Assembly: GCA_964020085.1 (NCBI GenBank)
Contig: OZ026604.1
Span: forward strand, 20,039,894 to 20,103,893
DNA: 64,000 nt
Direction of reading: 5' to 3'
Origin: Micromussa lordhowensis
Taxonomy: Eukaryota; Cnidaria; Anthozoa; Scleractinia; Lobophylliidae
Shown here: positions 1 to 9,765 of the stretch, in pieces
Layout of the letters: every line of letters begins with the position of its first letter
Position numbering within the stretch: the first letter of the stretch is position 1
Program-made: the position numbers and the translations under genes
The notes under the pieces: model-generated
The model's database searches: none
Told to the model about the DNA's origin: nothing
Seen by the model: only the letters and a program-made list of their open reading frames with translations

Positions 1-1002
1 TTGGGTCTTCACAACATCCTCCACAATTTGTTGTGTTTTGCTCTGGGTGTGATGTAATTCTTGAAGTGTGTCACGGTCTTCTTGTTGGGCCTGGCGTACT
101 TTTTCAGTAGTTTCTTGTTGCTTCAGATGTACCTCTTGTTGGGTTTTCAGAACCTCCTTAACCACCTGGTTTGTGTCTTGGTTGATTTGCCGTACATCTT
201 CAACTACCTGCTGTGTAACCTGAAGCGTGCTATGATCTTCGTGCTGTATTTGATGAGCCTCTTGCTGGGTTTTCAAAACTTCCTTTATAACCTCGTGCGT
301 ATCTTTGTGAATCTGCCGAACACCTTCAACAGAATCCTGTGTATCTTGAAGAGTTTTGTGGTCTTCCTCTTGCATCTGGCGTGCTTCTAGTTGACTCTTT
401 CGTAGTTCCCCCAGCCGTGACTTTATCTCCTCGTCACTTTTAACCCACTCGATCACGGTGCTGTTATAATCTTCCCCGCAAGGTGCTGACTTTAATCTTG
501 CAACCTCAGCCGGATTCAGTCCAAGAGCAATAAGAACTGCACTTATTTCCTGCCATTTGACGTTAAACACAGATGTTTGAACGCCCGTGGACGTCACGTG
601 ACCATACAGCTCATTACGATATAGCTTAATACGAGCAAGATTAGCCTCAAGAGAGGTGTCACTTGAAGGTGGTGGTTTGTGCCACCCTGAGAGGGGACGG
701 GATAGTCCACAAATGTTGGTCAGAAGAAGGAACAGAAGAGTGATATCAAATGTTTTGGAGTCTGGTGTGGTTCCACCAGGTGGGAACAGTAGATCCCACT
801 GAGGTGGATGTAAAACCTTTTTCCTGGAAAGATTTCTCAGAGTAACATAGTTTACATTAAGACCAGCAGCCAGGTTTGCAGGGGGATGATATCTATCAAA
901 GACACTCCTTAGAACCGTTGTTCCGCCATCTATAAGAAGTCTGCTCAGTTTAGCTCCATTTGTCTTCTCTACAGAGCTGGCCAGGGGTGAAGGTGTAGTC
1001 AT
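1..1002 (-). CDS. HEPN-NACHT protein, N-terminal part (copy A, cut by window edge)
   Basis: This is the first 334 codons of a second copy of the large HEPN/coiled-coil/NACHT/WD40 protein found complete at 19290-23876. It starts at the ATG read from 1002 and stays open to the left edge, so the NACHT and WD40 parts lie outside the window. By eye there are six mismatches to copy B over 1002 bp and no indel; at least three change the residue (for example Asn for Ile in the stretch before the coiled coil, Val for Ala near residue 48, Val for Phe near residue 34). The HEPN-like segment and the heptad-rich repeats are intact. The near identity implies a recent duplication or a haplotype copy placed in tandem by assembly. 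Any function is as for copy B: a cytoplasmic STAND-type sensor, by family inference. Confidence 0.85.
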   Translation of the reverse strand, partial: MTTPSPLASSVEKTNGAKLSRLLIDGGTTVLRSVFDRYHPPANLAAGLNVNYVTLRNLSRKKVLHPPQWDLLFPPGGTTPDSKTFDITLLFLLLTNICGLSRPLSGWHKPPPSSDTSLEANLARIKLYRNELYGHVTSTGVQTSVFNVKWQEISAVLIALGLNPAEVARLKSAPCGEDYNSTVIEWVKSDEEIKSRLGELRKSQLEARQMQEEDHKTLQDTQDSVEGVRQIHKDTHEVIKEVLKTQQEAHQIQHEDHSTLQVTQQVVEDVRQINQDTNQVVKEVLKTQQEVHLKQQETTEKVRQAQQEDRDTLQELHHTQSKTQQIVEDVVKTQ

Positions 1003-1440
1003 GTTTATCCAGATACACTGTGGTGCGGCTTACATGAAGTGCCTTGATTGTACCTGTGTATAGGAGATGTAAAAAAAAGCACTTCAGTTTCGTTTTTGTA
1101 TCATTATTTCAACGTAAGCCTCTCATCAGTACATGAAAATCAATTAGAAGATGTAAACACCAATTTATTATATATTTATTAAAAGTAAATGTCTTTTATG
1201 CTTGATTTTCATTGTCTCGTACAGCTCATAGAAGTCACATCAATATATTACCCAAGGGGTTTACTATTCCTACATAATCAAATAATCAATCACAAAACCA
1301 CAGATTCACTTCGTACATACATACATACAATTTATTGAAGCTCCCTTCCCAGGGCTTTTCAGCCACAATATACTAACTAATATACAAAAAAATGGAACTA
1401 AATTATTAGCTAATTAAATAATACCAAAATAAAACAAAAT
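1003..1440. other. Intergenic 5' flank of NACHT gene with LINE 3' tail
   Basis: This is the sequence upstream of the minus-strand NACHT ATG. On the minus strand a possible acceptor-like tract (cctatacacag) lies about 60 bases before the ATG, so a 5'-UTR intron is possible. At 1314-1328 there is a short TACA repeat which, read on the minus strand, is the (TGTA)n tail of the LINE at 1441-3255. No other gene is seen. Copy B has the same flank at 23877-24325. Confidence 0.4.
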
Positions 1441-3255
1441 TCAGGCTAAAACCATATTGACAAGTTTCCTCTTAAAAATTCTAACGTCCGCTACCTCCTT
1501 AAGGTCTTTGGGAAGACTGTTCCAACATGCAGCGCCTCTGTAGGCGAACGATCGCTGCCCATTTGTTAACCGGCATCTCGGTAGACTCAGATCTTTTTTA
1601 TTTCGTGTATTTCTGTTATGTAGATCTAGTCTCCTTGTAAATTTTTGACTGAGATAGTCAGGCGCCCGTCCAATTAAGCACTTGTGAACCATAACAGAAT
1701 CATTTAAAAAAGGGTTATCGGCAATAGGAAGCCATTTCAGCGACTTCAAGCCCTCAGAAATGCAATCATACTTTCTGAGGCCGAGGACTATCTTCCCGGC
1801 AAAGTTCTGAACCAACTGTAGTCTTTTTACATTTGTTTTGGATGTATTGCTCCATACGGAGGAACAGTAAAATAATTTACTGAAAACAAAAGCGTTAATT
1901 AGCGAAAGTAGCGTCTTCCTATCAAGGAGGTGCTTAATTCTGTTAATCCTAATTAACCTATACAGACAATCGGAGGCTGTTTTGGTCACATGCTCATTAA
2001 AACTTAGGAAGGAGTCAATAATCACACCCAGGTCCTTGGCCACAGCTACAGGCTTTATCTCCTTTCCCAGCAATTTAACAGGCGGAATAGATGGTAGGCT
2101 TCTCGTTAACTGCGGTACTCCGATAACCAGGAGCTTAGTCTTATCAGGGTTGATGAGTAGGGAGTTCGTACAACACCACCTTGCTATTTCTGAAAGATCT
2201 TTGTTTAATGCGGTGACTGCGTCTGAAATTTGACTTGAGGGAAAGCCGAGAAAAATCTTCGTATCATCAACGTAGCCCATTGCTTGGTAGTGCCTGGGGA
2301 CAGACAGGAGGTCGTTTACATACAGTGTAAATAAAACCGGGCGGAGGATTGAACCCTGTGGTACGCCCACAGTCACTGGAAGTGGGTCAGAGACAGAGTT
2401 GGCTATGTTAACAACTTGGCAACGTTGTGAAAGGTAGCTTCCAAACCAGCTGCATGCACCACTGGACACACCTATGTTATGAAGTTTTGACAGCATCAGA
2501 TCGTGACGTATACTGTCGAACGCCTTTGACATGTCAAGAAGGACGATCGCGGATACCTTTTTGTCGTCCATATTTTTTAGGATTTCGTCTGCGAAGTAAA
2601 GTAGAGCAGTTTCGGTTGAATGAAATCTCCTGTTACCACTTTGTAGTTTGGAAATTTTTTCGTTTTGATCTAAAAACTTAACAAACTGTGAGTGGGCTGA
2701 CCTTTCGCAGACTTTGGACATTATGGGGAGAAGGGAAATCGGGCGTGTATTGGAAAGTTCATCAGAGTCACCTGATTTGAGAATAGGAATGACTTCAGCT
2801 GATTTCCAGACTTGCGCAAATGTGTTCGAAGAAAATGAGGTATTAACAAGGTTCGTAATTGCAGAAAGTGTTATTGGTAAGCTGTCTTTCAGTACCCTGG
2901 CTGTGACTTTATCCAGGCCGGGAGCTTTGTTCGACGGTAAAGATCTTATAATCTTCCCAACTTCTTCTTCCGTAACTGGTTGAAATTCAAATAATGGACA
3001 CTGTTCATCATGCAAACTGCTGTTCAAAGGACATGGAGTGGATTTATGATCTAAAGAGTCAAATCCGCGCTCTTCAGCAAGAGTTTTTGCCTTTAAGGCC
3101 GCGGATATGCCGACAGAGGTATAAAACTCGTTGAATTTGTTCGCTTGAGGAAAGGGATCTTCTGTTGTTAGAAATGGTGGATCTTTTCTCGGTAGACAAC
3201 GATTCAAGACTTTCCAAATGGAATTTGAATTTCCATTGCTATACATGGTATACAT
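1441..3255 (-). CDS. Non-LTR retrotransposon reverse transcriptase (CR1/L2/Jockey-like), 5'-truncated
   Basis: A 604-codon open frame encodes the reverse transcriptase and C-terminal part of a LINE ORF2. Visible motifs in order are the RT finger segment SNKAPGLDKV near residue 109, the RPISLLP motif, the catalytic LLDMSKAFDSI, the GVPQGSILRPVLF motif, and the active-site box GYVDDTKIF. The C-terminal region has the usual hydrophobic Trp-rich tail ending in FKRKLVNM. The upstream AP endonuclease is missing, so the copy is 5'-truncated, as is usual after target-primed reverse transcription; it abuts Gypsy LTR sequence at about 3256. A (TGTA)n tail follows at 1328-1314. The frame is uninterrupted, so the insertion is young. 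Copy B keeps only the C-terminal third (24326-25141). Assignment to a clade within the CR1/L2/Jockey group is uncertain. Confidence 0.85.
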   Translation of the reverse strand: MYTMYSNGNSNSIWKVLNRCLPRKDPPFLTTEDPFPQANKFNEFYTSVGISAALKAKTLAEERGFDSLDHKSTPCPLNSSLHDEQCPLFEFQPVTEEEVGKIIRSLPSNKAPGLDKVTARVLKDSLPITLSAITNLVNTSFSSNTFAQVWKSAEVIPILKSGDSDELSNTRPISLLPIMSKVCERSAHSQFVKFLDQNEKISKLQSGNRRFHSTETALLYFADEILKNMDDKKVSAIVLLDMSKAFDSIRHDLMLSKLHNIGVSSGACSWFGSYLSQRCQVVNIANSVSDPLPVTVGVPQGSILRPVLFTLYVNDLLSVPRHYQAMGYVDDTKIFLGFPSSQISDAVTALNKDLSEIARWCCTNSLLINPDKTKLLVIGVPQLTRSLPSIPPVKLLGKEIKPVAVAKDLGVIIDSFLSFNEHVTKTASDCLYRLIRINRIKHLLDRKTLLSLINAFVFSKLFYCSSVWSNTSKTNVKRLQLVQNFAGKIVLGLRKYDCISEGLKSLKWLPIADNPFLNDSVMVHKCLIGRAPDYLSQKFTRRLDLHNRNTRNKKDLSLPRCRLTNGQRSFAYRGAACWNSLPKDLKEVADVRIFKRKLVNMVLA

Positions 3256-3398
3256 GGTAGGCTACGTAGCCTCGCTCCTGGGGCACTCGGTACTAGCCTC
3301 GTTATGATGGCTGCATGTATACAGGCAGAATGACTTTCAAAAATAAACAATTATTTTTGTTCTGGTGGTACGTTGTTGTCCACTTGTTGAAACATGGC

Positions 3399-4162
3399 GT
3401 CAGAAGTGATCCTACGGACCCAAAAAGAATGCCAACAACGGAAGGATTAGTGGACGAAGGACAGCCGAGAGGTCGCAGAGAAAATACAACTCAGCTAAAA
3501 CTACCAGCGCCACTTGATTTCGAAGCTATAAATTTGGCTGAAGGTTGGAAGAGATGGAGGCAAGAAGTAGAGTTATACATGGTTTAGCAATGTGTGGCAG
3601 AGCGGAGTCAATGAAGGTGAAGCTGTTCTTTGTATTAGTCAGGAGTCAGGAATGAGAAATTTACGTTCGAAGTACCCGAACATGAACGAAATTAGAAGCA
3701 GGTCATGGATGCGTTCGACAAACACTGTAATCCGAAGAAAAACGAAACTGTTGAGAGGTGCAAGTTCTCTTTTCGGGGTTTTAAAACCCAGGCGAATCGC
3801 TAGAAAAGTATATTATAGATTTGAAGCTTTTAGAGACGACTTGTAACTTTGGTGACCTCAAGATTCATTAGTGAGAGACCAGATAATCTGTGGAATTCAG
3901 GACAAGCAGCTCCGTTCAGACCTCCTCAAGGATCCCTTTCTTGATCTGCAACGATGCCTTGATGCCTGTAGAGCAGCCGAATTACCCAAGGAAAGGAGTA
4001 AAACCTTGGAAGAAAGCGAAATTCAAACCTGACGTAAATTCGTTGAGAGATCAAATGAAGCGTGGTAAAGCATTTGACAACAAAAGACGCGAGAAGATGG
4101 ATAAAAGGCGAGAAGGTGTCGAAAGGCGTCAAAAGTCGGAGAACGACAGGTGTGAAAATTAA
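3399..4162 (+). pseudogene. Gypsy gag remnant (copy A)
   Basis: Broken frames at 3315-3587, 3592-3846 and 3890-4162 together resemble a Gypsy capsid gene. The first contains the capsid-like stretch LPAPLDFEAINLAEGWKRW, which matches the usual gag start with paired Trp residues. A following stretch, in shifted frames, encodes the RDQIICGIQDKQLRSDLL type segment common at the end of Gypsy capsids. It then passes into a Lys/Arg-rich tail. Several frameshifts and stops mean no capsid can be made. The frame in copy B (25893-26174) is a little cleaner in the last segment. Confidence 0.6.
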
Positions 4163-4211
4163 AGTTATGTGCACGACGCGTATTGTAAAGAAAGAAAGAG
4201 ATGCAAATTAG

Positions 4212-4409
4212 ATGGTGAAGCTTCAGCTAGATAGTGGAGCTACCTGTAACCTGCTACCCGCAAAGTACCTTGAGGATAGGACCGAACCAACGCCGACTAG
4301 GAAGTGGCTCACAATGTACAACGATACAGCCTCTGGGTACCTGCACTGTGCGGTAGGTACTCAACCCGAAAAGGTCCAAGTCTTACCATGTGGAGTTTGT
4401 AGTTGTTGA
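4212..4409 (+). pseudogene. Gypsy aspartic protease remnant (copy A)
   Basis: The frame contains VKLQLDSGATCNLLP, the aspartic protease active-site box DSGA with the expected hydrophobic residues before it, followed by a short fragment and a stop. It sits in gag-protease-RT order within the Gypsy remnant. It is too short for a functional protease. The same segment occurs in copy B at about 26230-26430, with an extra base that breaks the frame. Confidence 0.65.
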
Positions 4410-4519
4410 CAGTGACAGGGCCGTACCAATTCTTGGAAACCAAACCATGTATCAGATGGAACTGGTTATGTGATGTAAGTTAACACCAGTCAGGGCTGCT
4501 TCACTGCTGAACAACTCCC

Positions 4520-5130
4520 AAAGGATTATCTCGATGTCTTCGAGGGTACTGGAAAGTTGGAGAGTCAGTACAAGCTTGAAGTCGAAGAGGGTGCTACGCC
4601 AGTGGTTCATCCACCAACCAAGGAGAGTTCCTGTGGCACTCAAAGATAAACTGAAGAAAGAATTGGATCGTCTTCAGAGCCTTGGTATCATAGGGAGTTC
4701 AATCGTCATTGGAGTTTCACTCACGCGACAAGCTCCCCTACATACCCTCAGAGTTGAGGGAAAGTTGAGGCAGCCGTCAAGTCAGCAAAGGCAGTTATGA
4801 GGAAATCTAGCTCCTTAAACCAGTAGTTGATCATAATGTCCATGACAAGCTGCTAACCAACAACGAACGTCAAGCGAGTAATTACAACAAGGAGCAATAA
4901 CTTGCAGGGCTTCACAGTGGAGATAGTACAGTACGTTTAATTCTCCCTCGAAGCCTGACTGACGAGGCCGTCAAAACGAGGGTGGAAAAACCTGTGGGAA
5001 CTCGGTCTTACGAAGTGAATACTGAAGATGGTGCCAGATATAAACAGAATCGTCGTCACTTGAGGAAAACAAGAGAGTCTTACGGCAGAAGCACATTGAC
5101 GCGTCATTCAAACCTGACAGAACGCCTCAG
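4520..5130 (+). pseudogene. Gypsy pol fragments: RT N-terminus joined to the end of pol (copy A)
   Basis: The 4590-4700 stretch encodes PRRVPVALKDKLKKELDRL, the conserved start of Gypsy reverse transcriptase. About 240 bases later the sequence passes to a pol C-terminal type segment (the ILPPSLTDEAVKTMVEKP class of stretch seen more cleanly in copy B at 26946-27152). The palm of RT, RNase H and the integrase core are absent, showing an internal deletion of roughly 2-3 kb relative to an average Gypsy pol. Stops occur throughout. Confidence 0.5.
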
Positions 5131-5449
5131 CCAGTAGGGCACAAGTCAAACAGCATCGCCGTCCAAGCAGGCGAAAAGGTCTGCTGTAGCGGCCCTTGCC
5201 GTGTCTGAGCAAGAAAAAGCTGTAGTTCCTGCGGTGTCTGAGCAACAAGAAGCGTGGCGTGACCCCGTCACTCTACAGGGACAGTCTGAATCAAGTAGCC
5301 AGCCAGCAAGCCAACAGCAGTGTCTGAGCACCCAAAGACGACACGCTCAGGGCGAGTTGTAAAGAGACCACAGTACTTGAAGGACTTCTAGAGACTAGAC
5401 TTAGTGGAAGCAGGCCAGAAAAAGAGAAGTCAGATTAACAATTCGAGAT

Positions 5450-6500
5450 ACGATATGTTGTCTCTGGCTGGAACAGTTTGTTTTTGTGTCGCTTACATGA
5501 CGTGTAATCCACACTATGTTATCGTCCGATTTATTGATTGATTGATTGATTTATTTGTCCACGAGAGCTAAGTCTTTGTCACTTGGGGTACGGAGGGGAC
5601 TGGGTTCCACTTAATGGTCGAGTCGGCCATTTTGTTCGTGGGCGTAGATTTTATCCCATGCTTTTAGTTTTCAACGCAAGTAGTTTTTCATTTTGAGCTT
5701 GTTTTTGCGTCCTGTATTTTATCATTTATCTTTCGTGTCGAAAATCTAGCTTTGAAATTTCCTACAGTTAACGAAACCCGTTTTCAGGTGTATTCATACA
5801 AGCCGGAACATGGGAGGTATTGTCCTTAAGCAAGCCAGCACATAGACTTGGCGTGTATTCAGTGCAGGTTGTACAGGAGCCATTATACTCTTATAAGCCA
5901 ACATTCATTGCCAGAACCTTTGAAAGTTTAAAATTTCTCCTTCGGCGAGCAGGAATTCAAAGTCAGCGGCGCTTACAAACGAGTATGAAAAAATCATAAA
6001 TCCCAGACAGAAGGTGACCGCCTTCTCAAAAAGCTAGTACGTTTCTTCGCTTCAGTTTGAATATGAACATTAACACACTATCGTGTACATAGGTGTTTTA
6101 GATATTCAAAAGTGAAATAAATTACCAGATTAGAGTTGACTCGCATTTGTTTACTTAGTAATCATGATCACATTGTTATTGCTTATTATCCATTGGGGAT
6201 TTTTAAAGCACTGATTTCTCTGCTATATACATCATTAATATAATCAGTATTATTAAGAACTGGATAATTTAGTTTGAGCTTTCATTGGCTTAGCCATCAT
6301 GATCATGGTATATCAGCATATGTATAAACGATTGTTTTTGTTCTGGTGGTACGTTCTTGTTGAAACAGTACATAATACAACCTCCTGTACAGCTTGTTAG
6401 CAAGCTAAGCAACACACTGCAAGGAATTTAGTCTTGACTCTATTTTTGGTAGTTTCATGATTTTTTTGTTGCACTTTTTGCGATTTCGTAATTCCAGACA
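5450..6500. other. Gypsy 3' region and LTR-like sequence, no gene
   Basis: This stretch is AT-rich, with a GATT tetranucleotide run at 5532-5549 and the LTR-like string repeated at about 6342-6365. No convincing coding sequence was seen. The matching stretch of copy B is longer because of two insertions (27340-27567 and about 27744-27955). Confidence 0.35.
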
Positions 6501-7499
6501 ACTTACCATTTTTCCTCAAGAAAGCCAACTTAAAGGATACTTTGCTGTCACTCTCCGCACCTGCTGAAATCAAAGAAGTCATATTCATTTAATATACTTA
6601 TATCTATTAAGTTAATGAATAAAAGCCAATATACCAAAAAATATACCTGGCACAAAATATAATGGAGATTTGTGGTAGACTGCAATGGTTTACCCTCTTT
6701 TTTCATTATAAATCTCCTATTTTTATCTGTATACATGTACAAAACCAAGCATTTCAAGTGATTAAATATCATAAAGAAGCGGATTTCAAGTTATTCATGT
6801 AGGGCAAGCAACACCTTGATAGTTCTGTGCTTCAGTTCTTGCTACATGAAAGATTCTGTAGTGTACAGAGGGTTCATCCCTGTGGAATACTGTAACATAC
6901 AAACATAATAGCCCCCACAAGCTTCTTAGTTTTAATTCTCATTGTTTTAAAATAAAGGCCATCTATATATCCATCTACCAAATTTTGAAAATGAGAAAAA
7001 TTTATAAATTCTAGCTATCGTTTTTGGTCCATTCAGTGACCTTCAGCAGATACAAAGAAGAAAAACTCTTGACAAAAAAAAAAACTCCTATTAAAACTTA
7101 CCTATAAGTTATTAGAAACTTTGAATCCGAAAATCTGCAAAGGCAGTTTGACTTGATGGTCAGGTTCTAAAACTAATACATATAAACATTTTAGTGTGTC
7201 ATCCTTTCCCACACAAGTTTCAAATCATCTCAGTGTGATAAATTTTAAGTCCCTGAAAAAATTATGTGGATACAATGATCAGTATGTAAATTCCTGAAAC
7301 ACAGGAGGAATTTACCCCAATGTATTACCCAGCCAGAAACTAATATTAAGACAGTGGTAAGTAACAGAAGTTTGCAAATGAATATATATGAAACATCATA
7401 TATTTGAACTGCAGAGAAAGATATGAACAGATGATTGATCATCACAGTTACACACACAACAAGCAGTTGTGAAATTGAAGCCTGAAAGAAAAAAATTCA

Positions 7500-7571
7500 G
7501 GCCTGAGCGGGACTCAAACCCATGACCTCTGTGATACCGGTGCAGTGCTCTACCAACTGAGCTATCAAGCC
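7500..7571 (-). tRNA. tRNA-Thr(GGT)-like pseudogene (copy A)
   Basis: Read on the minus strand, the 72-nt sequence opens GGCTTGATAGCTCAG and closes TCAGGCC, giving a 7-bp acceptor stem. The D stem GCTC/GAGC is intact and the B-box region is close to consensus (GGGTTTGAGTCCC, with T for C at position 56). The anticodon loop CCGGTAT places GGT (threonine) in the anticodon, but the anticodon stem is poorly paired. A T-run follows on the minus strand. A similar sequence is at 53923-53994. It looks like a tRNA-derived retrocopy or SINE head, not a working gene. Confidence 0.6.
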
Positions 7572-7739
7572 ATCTGGAAGCTGGTCACATTATGAGTTTG
7601 TAATATACCCTCAGAAGGTGAAGAATGCAAATGAATATACGAAAGATCATATATTTGAACTGCGGAGAAAGATATGAAGAGATGATTCATCATCGCAGTT
7701 ATACACAGTTTGTTCCCTAATTTAAAGTGCCCCTGTGAT

Positions 7740-8300
7740 TAAAAAAATCACTCCCTTTTTTTCTTGAGATTCTGAAAGTGCGTCTGCTTAACACTTGACT
7801 GGCAAAATTCTGACCTTTCATTTTTCTCCAAAGGCCGTTTACTTTGAGTGTAAGTTTTGGATTTCACGATCCGCCATCACTCACGTTCAAACCTGACCGA
7901 TTTGTCCTCAGAGGGTTGGATCCGGGAAAAGTGATGTCAAAGGCTCACCAGCTTAAAATTTCAGCATGTGAACGCAGCTTATTATGTATGCAAAGTGCGA
8001 GTTTAAAAGTGTGAAAGCCCAAAACTCCCGTGCTGCATATTAATTCTGCTGCGTACACACGGATTGCATTCTTAAACTAGTAAGCCTTTGACGTCATTTT
8101 CTCCTCGATCCAGCTCCCTCAAGAACTTACTGTAAATTTAGTAATGGCGGATCATTAAATAGGAAAGTTGCAGTTAAAATAAACAGGTGCCTTTTTTAAA
8201 TCAAGGATTAAAACTTGGGTCACATAGTGTTTAGTTAACATAGTTTTGAAATCCAAGGGAAAAAAATAATTTATTTTTTGTCACAGGGGCACTTTAAACA
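7740..8300. other. No gene seen; foldback-like non-coding element
   Basis: The strings taaagtgcccctgtgat (near 7722) and gtcacaggggcacttta (near 8280) are inverted relative to each other. They bracket about 570 bp with no open frame, as expected of a MITE with terminal inverted repeats. The same sequence stands in copy B at about 31132-31706. Confidence 0.5.
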
Positions 8301-9765
8301 CTAGCTAGAAAGTCTTGTTCAAACTTACCTAATGTATATTAGAAACTTGAAAGTCTTCCAAAATCTGTGAATGCAGTTTGGCCTACTAGAGATGCTGAAG
8401 ATTTAAAATATAAACACATTTTTTAGTGTTGGTGATCTGAAAATGAATTCTTAGTGTCGCCAACTGTTCCAATGCCTTTCCTGGAAGATATTTTGTCCAG
8501 TGCAAGTAAATACGTCATTAAAAACACTTTTACTGCAGGCTAGAGTCTATCCATTGCTAGTTCAACTTCACATGCAATCTCTTATTCAGATCTCACTCTG
8601 TTTGATGCTGGCCGTGGGAGACCTGGGTTCCAGATTACTTCACATACAGATCATTATCTGTCAGTCTATGCATTAATGCTAATACATGTAAAAGGAAAAC
8701 ACAAGTGGGCCAAGCTTCAATGGCATAAAATTAATAATTACGACAATAAGAAACTCGAGGATATTCATACATTGTATGTAATAATAATGGATTATAATGT
8801 TTCTTAATTTAAACACTACATGTAGCTAGAACATCTTGTTCAAACTTACCTAGTACATGTAATGTATATTAGACACTTGAAAGTCTTCCAAAATCTGTGA
8901 ATGCAGTTTGGCCTACTAGAGATGCTGAAGATTTAAAATATAAACACAAATTTTCAAGTTCTTCCCTGGACAACTTGGATCTACCATTAAAAGAGCTTAC
9001 TCACACAGTAGCCATTGGGAGTGCTACAGGTCATGATGAAGTGCATCATTTTGCTGTTAGTACTCTACTAGTAAATCTTAATTCAAGGGTTAATTTTACA
9101 TATTAATTATGTTGTATTACCAATTACACCAATCAGTAGCCTAATAATTCACACTGGCCTGTGACACAGCCACATTTTTGGCCATGTTTGGGTACAGTAA
9201 ATATCTACAGTCTGTATTTTGAAAGAAAAACTTCAACATAACATCTCCAGATGATGCTTGTTTACATGTAATTTAAGAGGGTACTTTTTTGCTCAATTGA
9301 CTGTCTCATCAAAGTACAGGACTCGACCAAAATTAATTTGGCTCATACACATGTATGCCACCTAATTGTGTCAGAAAGGTAGCCCTTAGGCAAATGTTCT
9401 TTAATAGCTACAATTGACAATATATTTTTCCAAGAGCTTGCTTTGGATATGAGGTGATAGCTAAACAAACACAGCAATTTGGTGAGGAGAGGGAACAAAA
9501 AATCTTGCCATCCATCAGGGGAGGAAAGGGAAGGTGTGTGTTTTTTAAACGTCTTCTCTGGATTAACCCAGCCAAAACAGACATTTAAAAGGACACATGT
9601 TCTAGCTGCTAAATACTTAAAACTTACAATTTCCAGCACTGATAACCCAATTAATATTCTTTCGTGTGTTAACCAATCATCATTAATACAAAAGTTGTAA
9701 AACAAAACAATTTAACGTGGTTATTACTTTTGTCAGTTGTTTTCTAAATATAAAATAATTATTAA

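Larger units (their letters stand above)
3256..6385 (+). mobile_element. Decayed Ty3/Gypsy LTR retrotransposon, internally deleted (copy A)
   Basis: Two related end sequences bracket this stretch: the string tctggtggtacgttgttg with gttgaaac at about 3362-3392, and its partner at about 6342-6365. These are read as the 3' parts of the two LTRs. A tggcgtcagaagtgat string right after the first resembles a primer-binding site. Inside, in several frames, are fragments of gag, an aspartic protease, the beginning of RT and the end of pol. RNase H and integrase are missing, so the element is internally deleted and not autonomous. Copy B (25262-28770) carries the same deletion, which therefore predates the duplication. 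Confidence 0.65.
6503..9705 (-). other. Series of exon-like modules with consensus splice sites (unrecognised gene)
   Basis: On the minus strand several short open segments are bounded by AG and GTAAG-type sites. They are: about 9640-9705 (ending LIGLSVLEI before gtaagt); about 9012-9066 (open, KMMHFIMTCSTPNGYCV); two near-identical 66-base modules at 8866-8931 and 8333-8398 (RPNCIHRFWKTFKFLIYI); a diverged relative at about 7108-7172 (SNCLCRFSDSKFLITY); and about 6512-6568 (AESDSKVSFKLAFLRKN). Donor sites are consistently GTAAG-like. The 66-base module and its diverged relative look like exon duplications. No family is recognised. This could be a decayed host gene or the second gene of a transposon. 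Copy B has the same modules, but the KMMHF module has lost four bases there. Confidence 0.3.

Noticed and set aside
61..390. Hydrophobic 109-codon plus-strand frame, repeated at 22935-23264
   Set aside because: It is the antisense of the Gln/Glu-rich coiled coil of the NACHT gene; the Leu-rich translation is a by-product of the repeat.
1982..2983. Plus-strand frames over the LINE
   Set aside because: Antisense shadows of the RT reading frame without motifs.
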